From Xestospongia bergquistia (lineage: Eukaryota; Porifera; Demospongiae; Haplosclerida; Petrosiidae), in NCBI GenBank assembly GCA_963965975.1, contig OZ014416.1, positions 3,286,001 through 3,350,000 of the forward strand: 64,000 nucleotides of DNA, given 5' to 3'. Shown here piece after piece: positions 22,365 to 33,846 of the stretch. The notes under the pieces were generated by a model. It did no database searches. It saw only the letters and a list, made by a program, of their open reading frames with translations, and had not been told where the DNA came from. The translations under genes and the position numbers were made by a program. Numbering within the stretch: position 1 is the first letter of the stretch; each line of letters begins with the position of its first letter.

Positions 22365-24288
22365 TTAGTAGTCCTCTCTACTGTGTCCTAATATGACTAT
22401 CCTATATACTGTCTTCTAAAGTAACTGTCCTATCTATTGCGTTCTAATGTAACTGTCTATCAACTATGACCTAATATAACTGTCTCATCTACCGTGTTCT
22501 AATGCAACTGTCCTGTCTACTGTGTCCTAATATAACTGTTCTGTCTACTGTGTCCTAATGTAAGAGTGCTATCTACTGTGTACTAATGTAACTGTCTCAT
22601 CTACTGTGTTTTAATGTAACTGTCCCATCTACTGTGTTCTAATATAACTGTCCCATCTAATGTGTTCTAATGTATTTGTCCTATCTACTGTGTCCTAATG
22701 TAATGTTCCCATTTATTTTGTAACTGTTCTATCTACTGTGTCCTATTGTAACTGCCCCATCTACTGTGTTCTAATATAACTCTTCTGTCTCATGTACCCT
22801 AATGTAACTGTCCTATGTATTGTGTCCTATAGTAACTGTCCCAACTACTGTGTTATAATATAACTTTCCAGTTTATTGTGTCCACTAACGTAATCGTCCC
22901 CTCTACTGTATTCTAACATAACTGTCTCATCTTCTGTGTTCTAATGTTAACTATCTAATCTACTGTGTCCTAATGTAACCAACTACTGTGTCCTAAGGTA
23001 ACTGTCTTATCTATTGTGTCCTATAGTAACTGTCCCATCTATTGTGTTCTAGTGTGTTCTAATATAACTCTCCAGTCTATTGTATCCTAATGTAACTGTC
23101 CAATCTACTGTGTCCTACCGTAATTGTCCAATCTACTGTTATCTATCCAATCCACTGTGTCCTAATGTGACTGTCCAACTACTGTGTCCTAAGGTAACTG
23201 TCCTATCTATTGTGTCCTATAGTAACTGTCCAATCTACTCTGTTCTAATACAACTCTTTGGTCTATTGTGTCGTAATGTAACTGTCCCATCTACTGTGTT
23301 CTAACGTAATTGTCCCATCTACTATATTCTAACATAACTGTCTCATCTGCTGTGTTCTAATGTGACTGTCCAACTACTGTGTCCTAAAGTGACTGTCTTA
23401 TCTATTGTGTCCTTTAGTAACTGTTCCATTTACTGTCTTCTAATATAACTCTCCGGTCTATTGTGTGCTGATGTAATTGTTCATCTACTGTGTTCTAACC
23501 TAATTGTCCCATCTACTGTATTCTAACATAACTGTCTCATCTACTGTGTTCTAATGTAACTTTTCAATCTACTGTGTCCTAAGTGACTGTCTTATCTATT
23601 GTGTCCTTTAGTAACTGTCCCATTTACTGTCTTCTAATATAACTCTCCGGTCTATTGTGTCCTGATGTAATTGTTCATCTACTGTGTTCTAACCTAATTG
23701 TCCCATGTATTGTATTCTAACATAACTGTATCATCTACTGTGTGCTAACGTAATCGTCCCATCTACTGTATTCTAACATAACTATCACATCTACTCTGTT
23801 CTAATGTAACTATTCAATCTATGGCATCCTAATGTGACTGTCCAACTACTGTGTCCTAAAGTAACTGTCCTATGTATTTTGTCATAACGTAATTGTCCCA
23901 TCTACTTTATTCTAACATAACTGTCTCATCTACTGTGTTCTAATGTAACTATGCAATGTACTGTGTCCTAGTCTAACTGTGCAATCTAATGTGTCCTAAA
24001 GTAATTGTCCCATCTACTGTGTTCTAATGTAACCGTCCAATCTACTGTGTCTTAATGTAAATTTCCATCTACTGTGTTCAAATGTAACTGTCCTATCTAC
24101 TATGTCCTAATCTAACTGTCTGTTTTAATGTGTCCTAAAGTAATTTTCCCATTTACTGTGTTCTAATGTAACTGTCCTATCTACTGTCTCCTAATGTAAC
24201 TGTTTTATCTACTGTGGCCTGAAGTAATTGTTCCATCTACTGTGTTCTAATGTAACAGTCCTCTCTCCTGCGTCCTAATGTAATCATT
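22365..24288 (+). repeat. 28-bp satellite, array 2
   Basis: The longest of four arrays. It has the same core and orientation as array 1, with internal segmental repeats (for example 23390-23480 against 23585-23680). It bounds unit copy 1 on the right. Confidence 0.95.
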
Positions 24289-24540
24289 TTAAGTATGTTA
24301 GACCATTAAAAGATGTATTTTGAGCATATTAGGCTATTAAAAGATGTATTTTGAGCATATTAGGCCATTTTAAAAGATGTATTTTGAGCATATTAGGCCA
24401 AAAAAGAAGAATGAGAGGTTGGAAGGGTGGGTGGACGGCAATACAGTACCACCTCCACGTGGTGTCGTCTGGAGCATCATAGGTACTCAAACTATGATGT
24501 ACTGAGAGTACTGTCAATCCTTAGCTCATTTTTTTAAAAC
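24289..24540 (+). repeat. 31-bp repeat plus G-rich module, copy 2
   Basis: TTTTGAGCATATTAGGCC units, then GAGGTTGGAAGGGTGGGTGG and CCACGTGGTGTCGTCTGG. Same position relative to the 28-bp array as copy 1. Confidence 0.8.
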
Positions 24541-25346
24541 TGTATAAAATATACTCTCCGGTTTGACTAGTAGATTCTAAAGTTTGAAATTGTTAGACTG
24601 ATGAGTGACTGTGTTATTGTACAGAGTTTCTCCATATCCGAAAAAATGGATTATTAAATAAATTAAATTTACTTACAGCTAGCACTGAGCTACCAATTTT
24701 ATAGACTTTTTTAGCAAGTCAAAATCTAATAGAAGAAAAACATACCTTGTACACATTTTTGAGCCACACACTTAATTGGTGATTAGATATAAGAGTGTAT
24801 GACAATCACTTCAATATCACAACCTCCAAGATTTCATTTCCTCATCATTGTTGATATAATCTTTATTACTTCTAACATGCCATTGTTTCCACATACTTAT
24901 GATGGTATTCACAAAGTGATTGGCATTTGTTTGACAACCATTTATTTAAACTCCCATGTACAATCTGATAGTAATAGACTGTTTAGTACATAAGCTACTG
25001 TTCAGTTCATAATTAATAATTAAAATAGTATATATTGTTAATACTTTTAAATATAAATATATTTATTAGTGATGTGTGCAATCTACATAACTATGAATTA
25101 GTTAGAATGATCTATTTTATTTAACAGTAATATTTGCACTATGATAGGGAGGAGAGCTGCTTCAGTTATAGTGTTTGACTGGCTGAATTAGAGACTAAGA
25201 TTTATTTTAGGTTAAAGTATATTTTTTCCAATAGAGCAAACAGATTATATATGTTACTGACAATCACTCTTAAGTATATTATTTTTGTGTAACTCTGTAT
25301 ACTATATTCAGTAAAAGTTTGTATAACATTGTATTTTCTCTCATAG
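24541..25346 (+). repeat. Q block, copy 2 (internally deleted)
   Basis: Matches 13520-14763 but lacks a stretch in the middle, jumping from the CACAACCTCCAA landmark to AGATTTCATTTCC at about 24830. Confidence 0.65.
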
Positions 25347-25516
25347 CTCTTAATAAACTGGGTTCTAATCATTCCAAAGCATTTTTAATGTTATCTCACC
25401 TTTCGTGTCTTCCAAACTCTTCACTTATCTCATTTACTACTGGACTTTCATCTACATTGTGTCATCTTCTACATGATAATGTCAGCAAAATGTTACAGCA
25501 GCTGTACTTGTCATAA
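25347..25516 (+). pseudogene. INTS2: INTS2 single-exon fragment, copy 3
   Basis: Follows an acceptor (CTCATAG) and encodes LNKLGSNHSKAFLMLSHLSC, continuing to LLHDNVSKMLQQLYLS. Unlike copies 1 and 2, the frame is kept through the LQQLYLS segment, which aligns with the human INTS2 region before NKLWMVLNTVMPRRLW. The fragment is cut off at about 25516, where R-array sequence begins, so it cannot make a protein on its own. Confidence 0.65.
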
Positions 25517-25534
25517 TAATACCTTTTTTTAGGA

Positions 25535-26540
25535 TAGAGTTGAATAAGTCTGTTTACTGATCTATTGGAGATGATTGTCCTACTTCTAGTAAGTTAATAG
25601 GAACATTTATTAAATAAATATTTTTACTATTTATTCTCTTCTATTATAATAACAATTTATTCTACATCAACATGTGATGATTTAGATCTAGTATAGTCCT
25701 ATGATATACTATATGTGTAAGTCATATCTATTATTAAATTACTAATTTATTAACTATTTGTTCTGTAGTGTAATAATATAACATTCTAATGGTTGTGAGT
25801 TGTATAGTAACTATAATGTTAGAACGAAACATTCTGTTACATTTAGTTGGTCTATTAATAACTAATAAGAAATGATCTGATAACATTTGTTAACAGTTGA
25901 ATTATTAAATAATATAATCGTCTACTGAATGAACTTTGTTCTATAATTGTAGGATGTACAAGTTAATGGTCATTGTAGTGATGATCTGATGTACATTAAC
26001 TGATGACTACCGTAAGTTATTTAAACGTGTGTTTTTAATTTTTAGCTGAATTTTGATCTACTGTGTAGTACATGATGTAAAGGTTCTTCAATAACTTTTT
26101 AGACTGTAAGTTTGCTCTCTCATTAATTTTGAAAATCTTGTACTAAACTCCTTGTATTCTATAGTGATAGTTTGATGATTAGACTGGAGATGATGTAGTG
26201 AAGTTCTGTAATAACTATTCTATGTAAGATTGATTTTTTATATATCATTAATTCTAACTGCATTTTTATTCTCTAGTTGTTTTTATTCTCTAGTTGATGT
26301 TTTAGTTCAGTGCTGGGAATGATGACAGTTGTATCATAATACTTATACTATGCTATAAGTATGATACTACTGACCCTTTTGTCACTCTAATAGATTTATG
26401 ATCTAATCTACATTAACTGATGACTACTGTTCATTGACTTATTAAGTAATACAATTGTCTACTGAATGAACTATTTAATAGGATGGACAGGTTTAATGAT
26501 CCCTGGTTGTGATGATCTGATGTACTAGATGACAAACGTC
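25535..26540 (+). other. R array 3, leading into FEM1-like exon
   Basis: Same segment and junction layout as 20427-21310. Most donors (GTAAG) and acceptors (TAG) are kept, but one acceptor (TATAATAG elsewhere) reads TATAATAAC here. It ends ACAAACGTCAG followed by GTATTA, then the acceptor CTCATTAG at 26620. Confidence 0.62.
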
Positions 26541-26620
26541 AGGTATTACTATTGTTTTCCATGGGAATAAAGAGCTGTGAATCTACTAATTCTCTTATCC
26601 TTTTGAGTTAATCTCATTAG

Positions 26621-27100
26621 CCAAAGAATTTGTTTTAAGCTTTCTTTATTATCCAGAAGGATGAGAATTACTTTAGTCTTAACTGTGATTTCATTTACCT
26701 ATGCCGTTCACTACTGTGTCTTCTTTTTGAAGTAGGAGGTGATGCTGTAATAAATGTTATTTGGATGGGACGGAAGAACTTCAAGTAGCTCTTAAAAAGG
26801 CAGTTAATGCATACAAAAATTGAAAGAATAGAGGAAATTATAAGGATATTATTGAAATATGGTGCTCATGTAGATGCAACCAACATTAAAGGCCTTACAT
26901 TGTTCAGTGACATAGTTAAATCAAAGGTTCCATCATACAAAGCTTTATATTCTCCACATCTTCCTTTATCTTTCTATTGTATAGCAGCTAATGCTGTAGT
27001 GAAGTACTGTATACCTTATGAAGGACTAACTTCTCATGTTATAGACTTTATGAAGTTACATAATTCTCGTTACTTTAAGCAGTTAAATTATTTTCCTTAA
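26621..27100 (+). pseudogene. FEM1-like C-terminal exon (plus copy)
   Basis: Paralogue of 5412-5922. The second half is open: KIERIEEIIRILLKYGAHVD, ATNIKGLTLFSDIVKSKVPS, then YCIAANAVVKYCIPYEG and FMKLH, ending YFP and a stop. This fits a last ankyrin repeat plus the FEM1 C-terminal cap. The first part, before about 26800, carries several stops and shifts relative to the minus copy, so the exon is damaged at its 5' end while the minus copy is damaged in the middle. No start codon is usable in frame, and the upstream FEM1 ankyrin domain is absent. FEM1 identity is from remembered motifs. Confidence 0.66.
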
Positions 27101-27209
27101 AATTGTTTGACATATGTTAAATTAAATTAGTTTATTTGCATGCTTTATTTTACAAATATCAATGATGTTTATATCTGTAGACTTTTGGGAAGACATGTTG
27201 CCTTCTTTT

Positions 27210-28255
27210 CATTTGTAGACTGATGACTGACTGTGTTATTGTACAGAGTTTATCCATATCCCAAAAAATGGATCATTAATTAAAGTAAATTTAATTGCAG
27301 CTAGCACTGAATTACCAATTTTATAGAATTTTTCATCAGATCAAAGTTTGATAGAGGAAAAACATACCTCATACATATGTTTAAGCCACACATTTAATTG
27401 GTGATTAGAATATAAGAATGTATGACAATCACTTCAATATCACAACCTCCAAACTTTCTTCTATATAGGTTTAATTAATCACATGTTGTTTTGTTTTGTG
27501 TCGTTAAATTCAAGTGAAGGATTATATTTATCTAAAGGTGAACGATCTGGAGGTGGAGGATTTTTCTTCCATATTAATTGCCAAGAATGAAAATGTTCTC
27601 CTACAGGCATGTCCAGGAACACTTAGGGTGTCTGTCTCATTATCATTACTAAATCAAGCATGTTCTTCTATAATAAAGAAAATTTCAGTGCAATATATAT
27701 TGAGTATGTCATTATTAATACATATTAAGTTTAAGTAACACATTGTTTATGTATCATTAAGTGAAGTATAATATTTATAATGGCATTACAAACATGAGTA
27801 ATAGCACTCATTAGCACATTTGTAAAGCTATGGTTATAGAAATGGATGAGATTTTTAGAAGTAGTGAAGAAACTGTGAACAAATCATTTGAAAACAAAGA
27901 TTTCATTTCCTCATCATTGTTGATATAATCTTTATTACTTCTAACATGCCATTGTTTCTCACATACTTATGATGGTATTCACAAAGTGATTGGCATTTGT
28001 TTGACAACCATTTATATAAACTCCCATGTATAATCTGATAGTAATAGACTAGTTAATGACAATAGAGTAAAAGTCATTTGTTTAGTACACAAACTACTGT
28101 TCAGTTTATAATTAATAATTAATATTGTATATATTATTAATACTTTTAAATATAAATATATTTATTAGTGATGTGTGCAATCCACATAACTATGAATTAG
28201 TTAGAAGGCTCTACTTTATTTAACAGTAAGATATTCACTATGATAGGGAGAAGAG
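27210..28255 (+). repeat. Q block, copy 3
   Basis: Full-length version starting near GACTGTGTTATTGTACAGAG, immediately 3' of the FEM1-like exon as in the inverted arm. A 74-codon frame (27514-27738) including ACPGTLRVSVSLSLLNQA is shared in part with other copies, but I do not recognise it. Confidence 0.65.
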
Positions 28256-28369
28256 TCCATAAAAAGAAAAAAGTGGATCATGGTATGGTTTCTCTTCACA
28301 GATGTATGGAGATTGGAAAAGAATTGAAAATGAAAGCTTCTGATACAATCCTTTGTATTAAATAGCTCA

Positions 28370-29213
28370 ACCCCTTGTCTTTAGTTCTCTATTTTCCTGA
28401 TGTACTTGATAATATTATATTCGCCAATCCACAGTACTTGGTCAATTTGGTCACTTGCATCATTCAAGCTTCGTTTATTGATCCTGCAAAATATCAAAGA
28501 TTGTGCTCCATATCAAGGCTGGAATATACAGCTTCGATAAAAAGGCATTTTTGAAAGTAAATTGCTCGATGCTTTGCAGAATGTCGAGTTTGTTGAGGGT
28601 TTGTTCACCTTCCTTGAATTAATAGCATATCTTTGTATCATCAGTCCTTTAAAATTAATAATCTAACGGAAACTACGCATACTTCATTAACACAGCATTT
28701 TATACCAGCAGTTCTTCCTAGTAGTCATATTACAGACAAAGAAAAGGAACGTTTTAAGATAACATGTCAGCCAATGGTTCTTCAATTTGAAAACAAAGTT
28801 GTGCCTCAGGTAAGTTATATCATAAATGTTAGTCATAACTCTACAATTATTGTTGTTATAGGGTGTGTTCCCTGCTACTGTAGTAGCTTTACTAAATAGG
28901 AAGACTCCTCCAACCTTCAGATTAGATGGTGCATCACCAGAATTCTCAAATCAACTACGCTATGGAGGTATCTGATGAATTAGGAGGGTCAGTTTTGTTG
29001 GTTGATTCTCTTTCTTGGATGGAGGTCTAATTTTCTGGTATTCCTATCAGTAATTGTAGTATCATACACCATACATTGGATGAAGCTGTATCATCCTGTG
29101 GTGATCCTCTGTCATATGAGCCTTCTGCTCTCAGGTTTACAGTTAGTCTGTTGTGTAGACATCCTGATCACATGACAGATTTAAATATACAACCACATCC
29201 AACATAGTTAAGT
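28370..29213 (+). pseudogene. COR-like domain of a STAND/ROCO-type protein, degraded
   Basis: Translations give YFPDVLDNIIFANPQYLVNL near 28396, KITCQPMVLQFENKVVPQ up to a donor at 28810, GVFPATVVALLNRKTPPTF after an acceptor at 28861, then GGSVLLVDSLSWMEV and SYEPSALRFTVSLLCRH. This order (a 'YFP.VLPN.VF..PQ.L' opening, an acidic middle, then a beta-rich end) resembles the COR domain that follows Roc GTPase modules. It also resembles the many COR-bearing immune-like genes of sponges. Several stops interrupt it. A second, more intact opening lies at 47075. No Roc GTPase motif was found upstream in the window. Confidence 0.6.
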
Positions 29214-29219
29214 CACTCT

Positions 29220-29645
29220 AAATATGTTCGTTGAATGCACACTAATGACGAAATTAGAGCCAATACAACTTGATACAAAGAAAGAAGGACGTTGGTTTAC
29301 TGGATACAAAGGTATGCTGTTTTCAACATTTATATCTTATTTTCTTATTTGTTATTTTAATTATAGATCAGACATGAGTTTATCAAATCCAATATAGTTC
29401 AAGTCCCTCCTATTCTGGATACACCTGATATGAACAAATTAAGTCTTGTACATACAATGATTCTATAAAGATAACAATATAGACAACTGAGATAATATTA
29501 TTTTGAAACAATATATGTTAATTGTTAATGACTTATATCTTTTAATGTACATAATCAAGTATCTTATTCAAATTCAAATTCTGAAATGATGAGTCATGTT
29601 CCAATTACTTCAGGTAAGTTTATCTTTATAATACATATATATAAT
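29220..29645 (+). pseudogene. Possible exons downstream of the COR-like domain
   Basis: Stretches ending KKEGRWFTGYK before a donor at about 29312, then IRHEFIKSNIVQVPPILDTP to a stop near 29469, and a serine-rich piece ending SHVPITS before GTAAG near 29612. Junctions look sensible, but the pieces do not form one clean frame. I do not recognise a domain. Confidence 0.35.
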
Positions 29646-29649
29646 TATA

Positions 29650-29651
<2 letters not shown>

Positions 29652-29690
<39 letters not shown>
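29652..29690. repeat. (TA)n microsatellite
   Basis: A run of alternating T and A, followed nearby by a T tract. Confidence 0.9.
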
Positions 29691-29691
<1 letters not shown>

Positions 29692-29929
29692 TTAAGATTG
29701 TTTTTTTTTTTTTAAAATAAGCATTTTACAAGCAAGATTCACCATTTTACATGTATGAATAAATATATCATATATAATTCATTATATATATTCATATATC
29801 AACATAATTTACAATGTTTACAATTATAATAAAAGTATTTTTGTAACATGTACCATATACTGATTCCTGTACTTACACTTTATTCTTTAATCTATTTATT
29901 ATATACCACATTTATTGATTGGTTAAGCT

Positions 29930-30210
29930 ATTCAAATTTTGATTGTTTAATGATCAAAACTAATTCCCATTATCTTCATCAATTCTATGTTACCTATCAT
30001 CTGCTCAATATCTTTATCTTTTCTAAACTCATTTCAATCATTCAATTTTCAACTATCTATTAAATCCATTAATCTCTCTATATCTATCCATTCATATAAA
30101 ATAATAGGGTACATTTTATTTTAATAACTGTAGACAATTAGTCTAAATTTTTGACTTATTGCTAGTACTGATGTATATACTGATCCAGTAGCAATTAAGC
30201 TAATATACCT
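29930..30210 (+). repeat. Local direct repeat, left member
   Basis: Similar to 31150-31385 (shared AATTCCCATTATCTT, CTGCTCAATATCT, TACTGATGTATATA). The pair brackets the LTR-element remnant at 30551. Confidence 0.7.
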
Positions 30211-30550
30211 GGATATTGTTTATTACTTAGAATACTAATTATGTTCTGTTATTTTATTTTAAAAGATTTGTGCAATAGAATTTCTTATTGTTAGTGACTT
30301 GAATAAGTTTACATGTTCGTATTATGAATTTTGTAGTTTTTGACATCAACTTCATTATAATTCCATAAACAGTAAATGTCTTTGTGTTTTAAAAGATGTA
30401 AGAGCAATCATTGAGAAACAGATATGCAAAATTAAGTAATAAGAACAATGACAGCATATCACTTGATCTCTGTCAACAATACCAGATATAAACTAGAATG
30501 AAGTTATCTCCACCTTTCAAAAGCTAACATTTCACACTATATAAACAACA

Positions 30551-31140
30551 TGTGTGTATTTACTATAACACTAGTACTAACTGTAATAACTTCAATATTA
30601 ACTGAGCAATAACTGTCTTTATAACCAACAAGTAGACTCATGTGATTGTACAGAAAATAACTATTTTATACTAAACAGAGTACATGGTCAAGTACAACCC
30701 TGAATACATGATCTAAGTGATAATCAAAGTTATAATCAAAACAATACTGTATAATAATAAACAAAATATATCTTTTAAGTTATCACATTTTCTCCCTTCT
30801 TAATGCAAAAGTAATGGAGCTAAGTGGTCGGGAGGTTTTCTATTTCTGTTAGAATGACGTCTTGTTTCTACATTACCAGGTGAGTTATCACTTGATATAG
30901 GTGTCTCAATAGAGTTATCAGTGGGTGATTCAGATGATGATTCTGTGGGTTACGGAACTGATTCAATCGGAAAATCTAATTGAGAGTTTTTGTCATTATT
31001 TGTTGTAGTTAATGTCTTTTCACTAGTTTCTGCTCTTTTCCTGAGTTGGTCAGCGTGTCCGCATCACTCATTTCCTCCTTCTAATTTTACTATGAATGAG
31101 ACTGGTCCTGTTTGCTTCAAAATAAAACCAGGTAGCCAGG
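30551..31140 (-). mobile_element. Ty3/Gypsy-like 3' remnant (minus), broken
   Basis: A putative terminal repeat of about 237 bp (30551-30787, minus sense TGTGATAACT to AATACACA) is preceded in minus sense by a purine tract and by pol C-terminal tail sequence. That tail includes a GPVSFIVKLEGG-like segment and an RKPPDHL ending, typical of the end of Ty3/Gypsy polyproteins. Only this 3' end remains and it is broken. Paralogous introns near 34235 and 38300 share the left flank, TATAAACA, and continue with other sequence, so it inserted after the intron duplicated. Age cannot be estimated from one terminal repeat. Confidence 0.55.
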
Positions 31141-31149
31141 TAGGTCCTG

Positions 31150-31390
31150 ATTATTCAATGATCCAAAATAATTCCCATTATCTTAATCAATTCTATGATA
31201 CTTATCAACTGCTCAATATCTGTATCTGTTTCTGTACTCATTTCAATTATTCAATTTATTAAATTAACTATTATTGTTTGTATCCATCCATTCCTACAAA
31301 TAGTAGGGTATATTTTAAGTAATAACTATAAACAATCAGTCTATATTCTTCTTGACTTTTTTCTGGTACTGATGTATATAATGTGTTTCA
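31150..31390 (+). repeat. Local direct repeat, right member
   Basis: Counterpart of 29930-30210. Open frames across it at 30990-31455 have no recognised product. Confidence 0.7.
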
Positions 31391-33747
31391 AGGTTGTTTC
31401 AATAGCAAAGTCATTTAATAATACATATATGGAAACATCTGCTAACTTGCATTAAGCCTTTAATGTAATGACTGATGATTTGATTTCTGAGGACCTATGT
31501 TACTCTTAACTATGTGTGCATATAGTTAATATGCCATTAATTAACATACTTGCTACATTACTTTGTTTACATAGCAGAAGGAAAGATGACTACTATATAT
31601 GGTAATGTTTACATTATTGTGTAAGTGTCATAAGTACCTGTGAACATGACCACTTAAATTTATTACAAAAAACATGTTCAGTTACAAATCTATTAAAAGT
31701 AAAACATATATACAGTAGCTATCATCAATGTTTCATGTAACTTTTGCAAAGAAGTGACAGTTGTATTAAGTGTCTCTCTATATACATGAAAAATTATGCC
31801 AATATTGTTTGTCTAAAATCACAACCCAACAGCTTATAAAACAACTTTTTAATGATGCCAGTAGTTAGTAATTACTTACACATGAATATACTATGTGTAC
31901 AGTTCACACCATTCATTATAACAATCATTTACATCGATATTAACTACATATTTTGTAAGCTATATAATTCTTTATATATTCATTAGCTAACTTTTGTATT
32001 ATCATTACGATTATCCAAGTTGTCATTTATTTGTTGGTAATGCAACCAATTGGATCATTTTACTATATCTGTTCATTTACTTTATTTAAACACTCCTCCT
32101 TTGTCATAATTTTGTTAAATTAAAGAGTTCAAAATTAAGAGTCCAAAATTTTACCATAATTGTCTAGAGTAGACACCATAGATTTGACTAATAAAAATTG
32201 TTGCTCTGCAACTTTGAAAGTTTTAGTGGCTAGATATTAAAACAATAAAGTCATTACTAACTGGCAATGGTAGGTTAGCAATATCAATTTAATTAAATCA
32301 ACCAGCAACAAAGATGACTTTACTTTATAAATATTAGAAAATAATATCTGACTATTGTTCATACAATACAATACTCCAAATGTGAAGGCTTGCAAGTGCT
32401 TAGAATGAATGTTTAAAAATAGCATAATCATTAAGTATTTTACTTTAATATAATGCCAATGAACTTATGAGTAGAATTCATTTATATCTTATATTCTGAA
32501 TAAAGAATATTCACTTGTTCCACTGATATCACATTAGTTCTAGTTATACACTAATTACCTCAGTATTACAGGACTACAACTGTAATATCTTCATAGAGCA
32601 CTAATGTTGTTGGCAGGAGTTGGCAATTTATATTATGAGAAATGAGAAGACACCACAATAATCATGAGTCAAGTCTAATAAGAGGCTATCCTTTACACAT
32701 AAATTCAATATAATATTTTATTTAATACTATGACCACATCCCTCCTTTAATCCTTACTGATAATATGACTAGAATGTTAGACATTTGTCATATTGACTTT
32801 GTATATCAAAAATTAATGCATTCTTTGATCACAATATCATTTCATATATAGAGCTAACACTGTGGTTTAACACTCCTTTGAATATTGCAATTTATGTTTG
32901 TGTTTCATAAGAACAACAGTATTAATTAAATAAGTTAACACATGCAACAATAATGTAAACTAGCATTGTTTTAAAGTATAGAAGAAAATTATCACAATGT
33001 TTGAAAATACTGAGGATGGATCATTACAGTACCTTTCACCAATTCATTTAGTCATACCTATACCAAAGACAGTGATCAGTAATACTGTAAAGAAACTAAG
33101 TACTATCTGTTTATTGTTTAGATTAGTCTGCTAGACTAACAAACTTAAAATTAACAGTAAGCTTGCGTTTGATAAGTTCTACCTTTAGATTAAGGCTTGT
33201 CAAGTCATGACAAAGGCTCTAAATAATTACAAACTGTTTCTCTCTTGTCAAAAGCTATAAACCAAATCAATTAAATTCTTGTTTAGTAATGTATTGTCCA
33301 CTCAATTTTTTCTTTATACACAAATGGACTAAATATCACTTTGTCATATATGCTGCTCATCCTATGACTATTAAAAGCTCCTTATTTGGTGTGAACAAAT
33401 CAGACATTACATGTTTTAAATTTTAATTGTCAGTTTTGTTGCATAAAACTTAAGAATTAAGGTTATTGTTATAAAAATAGAACATCGACACCATTTTTTA
33501 CATTCATTGTGAGACTATATTTTAAGCATAGAAAATGCAAGCTATGTCACAGTAGGACAAATGCTTTAATCTCCAAACATATCATAGCTGGTGATCATGA
33601 ATGCTGTTGCTAACATCACAATAAACATCAACCTCTCTAAAAATATTACTGATAAGACAATGAGTTATTTACCTACCTGTTATAATGTATCATTGGATAT
33701 ATTTCTATAAAAATGAATTGATCATAAATATTTACATTTTTATGTAG
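31391..33747. other. Intron-like spacer before first ankyrin exon
   Basis: AT-rich. The right part (about 32900-33747) is similar to 37060-37800, the equivalent intron of the second repeat unit. No exon recognised. Confidence 0.5.
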
Positions 33748-33846
33748 AGCAAGAATACTCCACTTCACAAGGCTGCTTACCATGGCCACATTGATGTAGC
33801 TGATATATTTATAAAAGCTGGCGCATCACTAGATGCTGTTAACAAT
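33748..33846 (+). CDS. Ankyrin repeat exon A1
   Basis: A 99-bp, phase-0 exon between AG and GT encoding one full ankyrin repeat: SKNTPLHKAAYHGHIDVADI, then FIKAGASLDAVNN. It shows the canonical TPLH, the central helix pair and a GA.LDA turn. Ankyrin repeats mediate protein binding. It is the first of five such exons (35642, 37801, 44348, 46482), and with the COR-like exons it probably belonged to one multi-exon gene or a family of related genes. It is intact by itself, but neighbouring exons are damaged. Confidence 0.75.

Noticed and set aside
23080-23304. 74-codon ORF with repeated NVTV motifs
   Set aside because: Arises from the 28-bp satellite. The period is not a multiple of three and the frame is not kept in other arrays.
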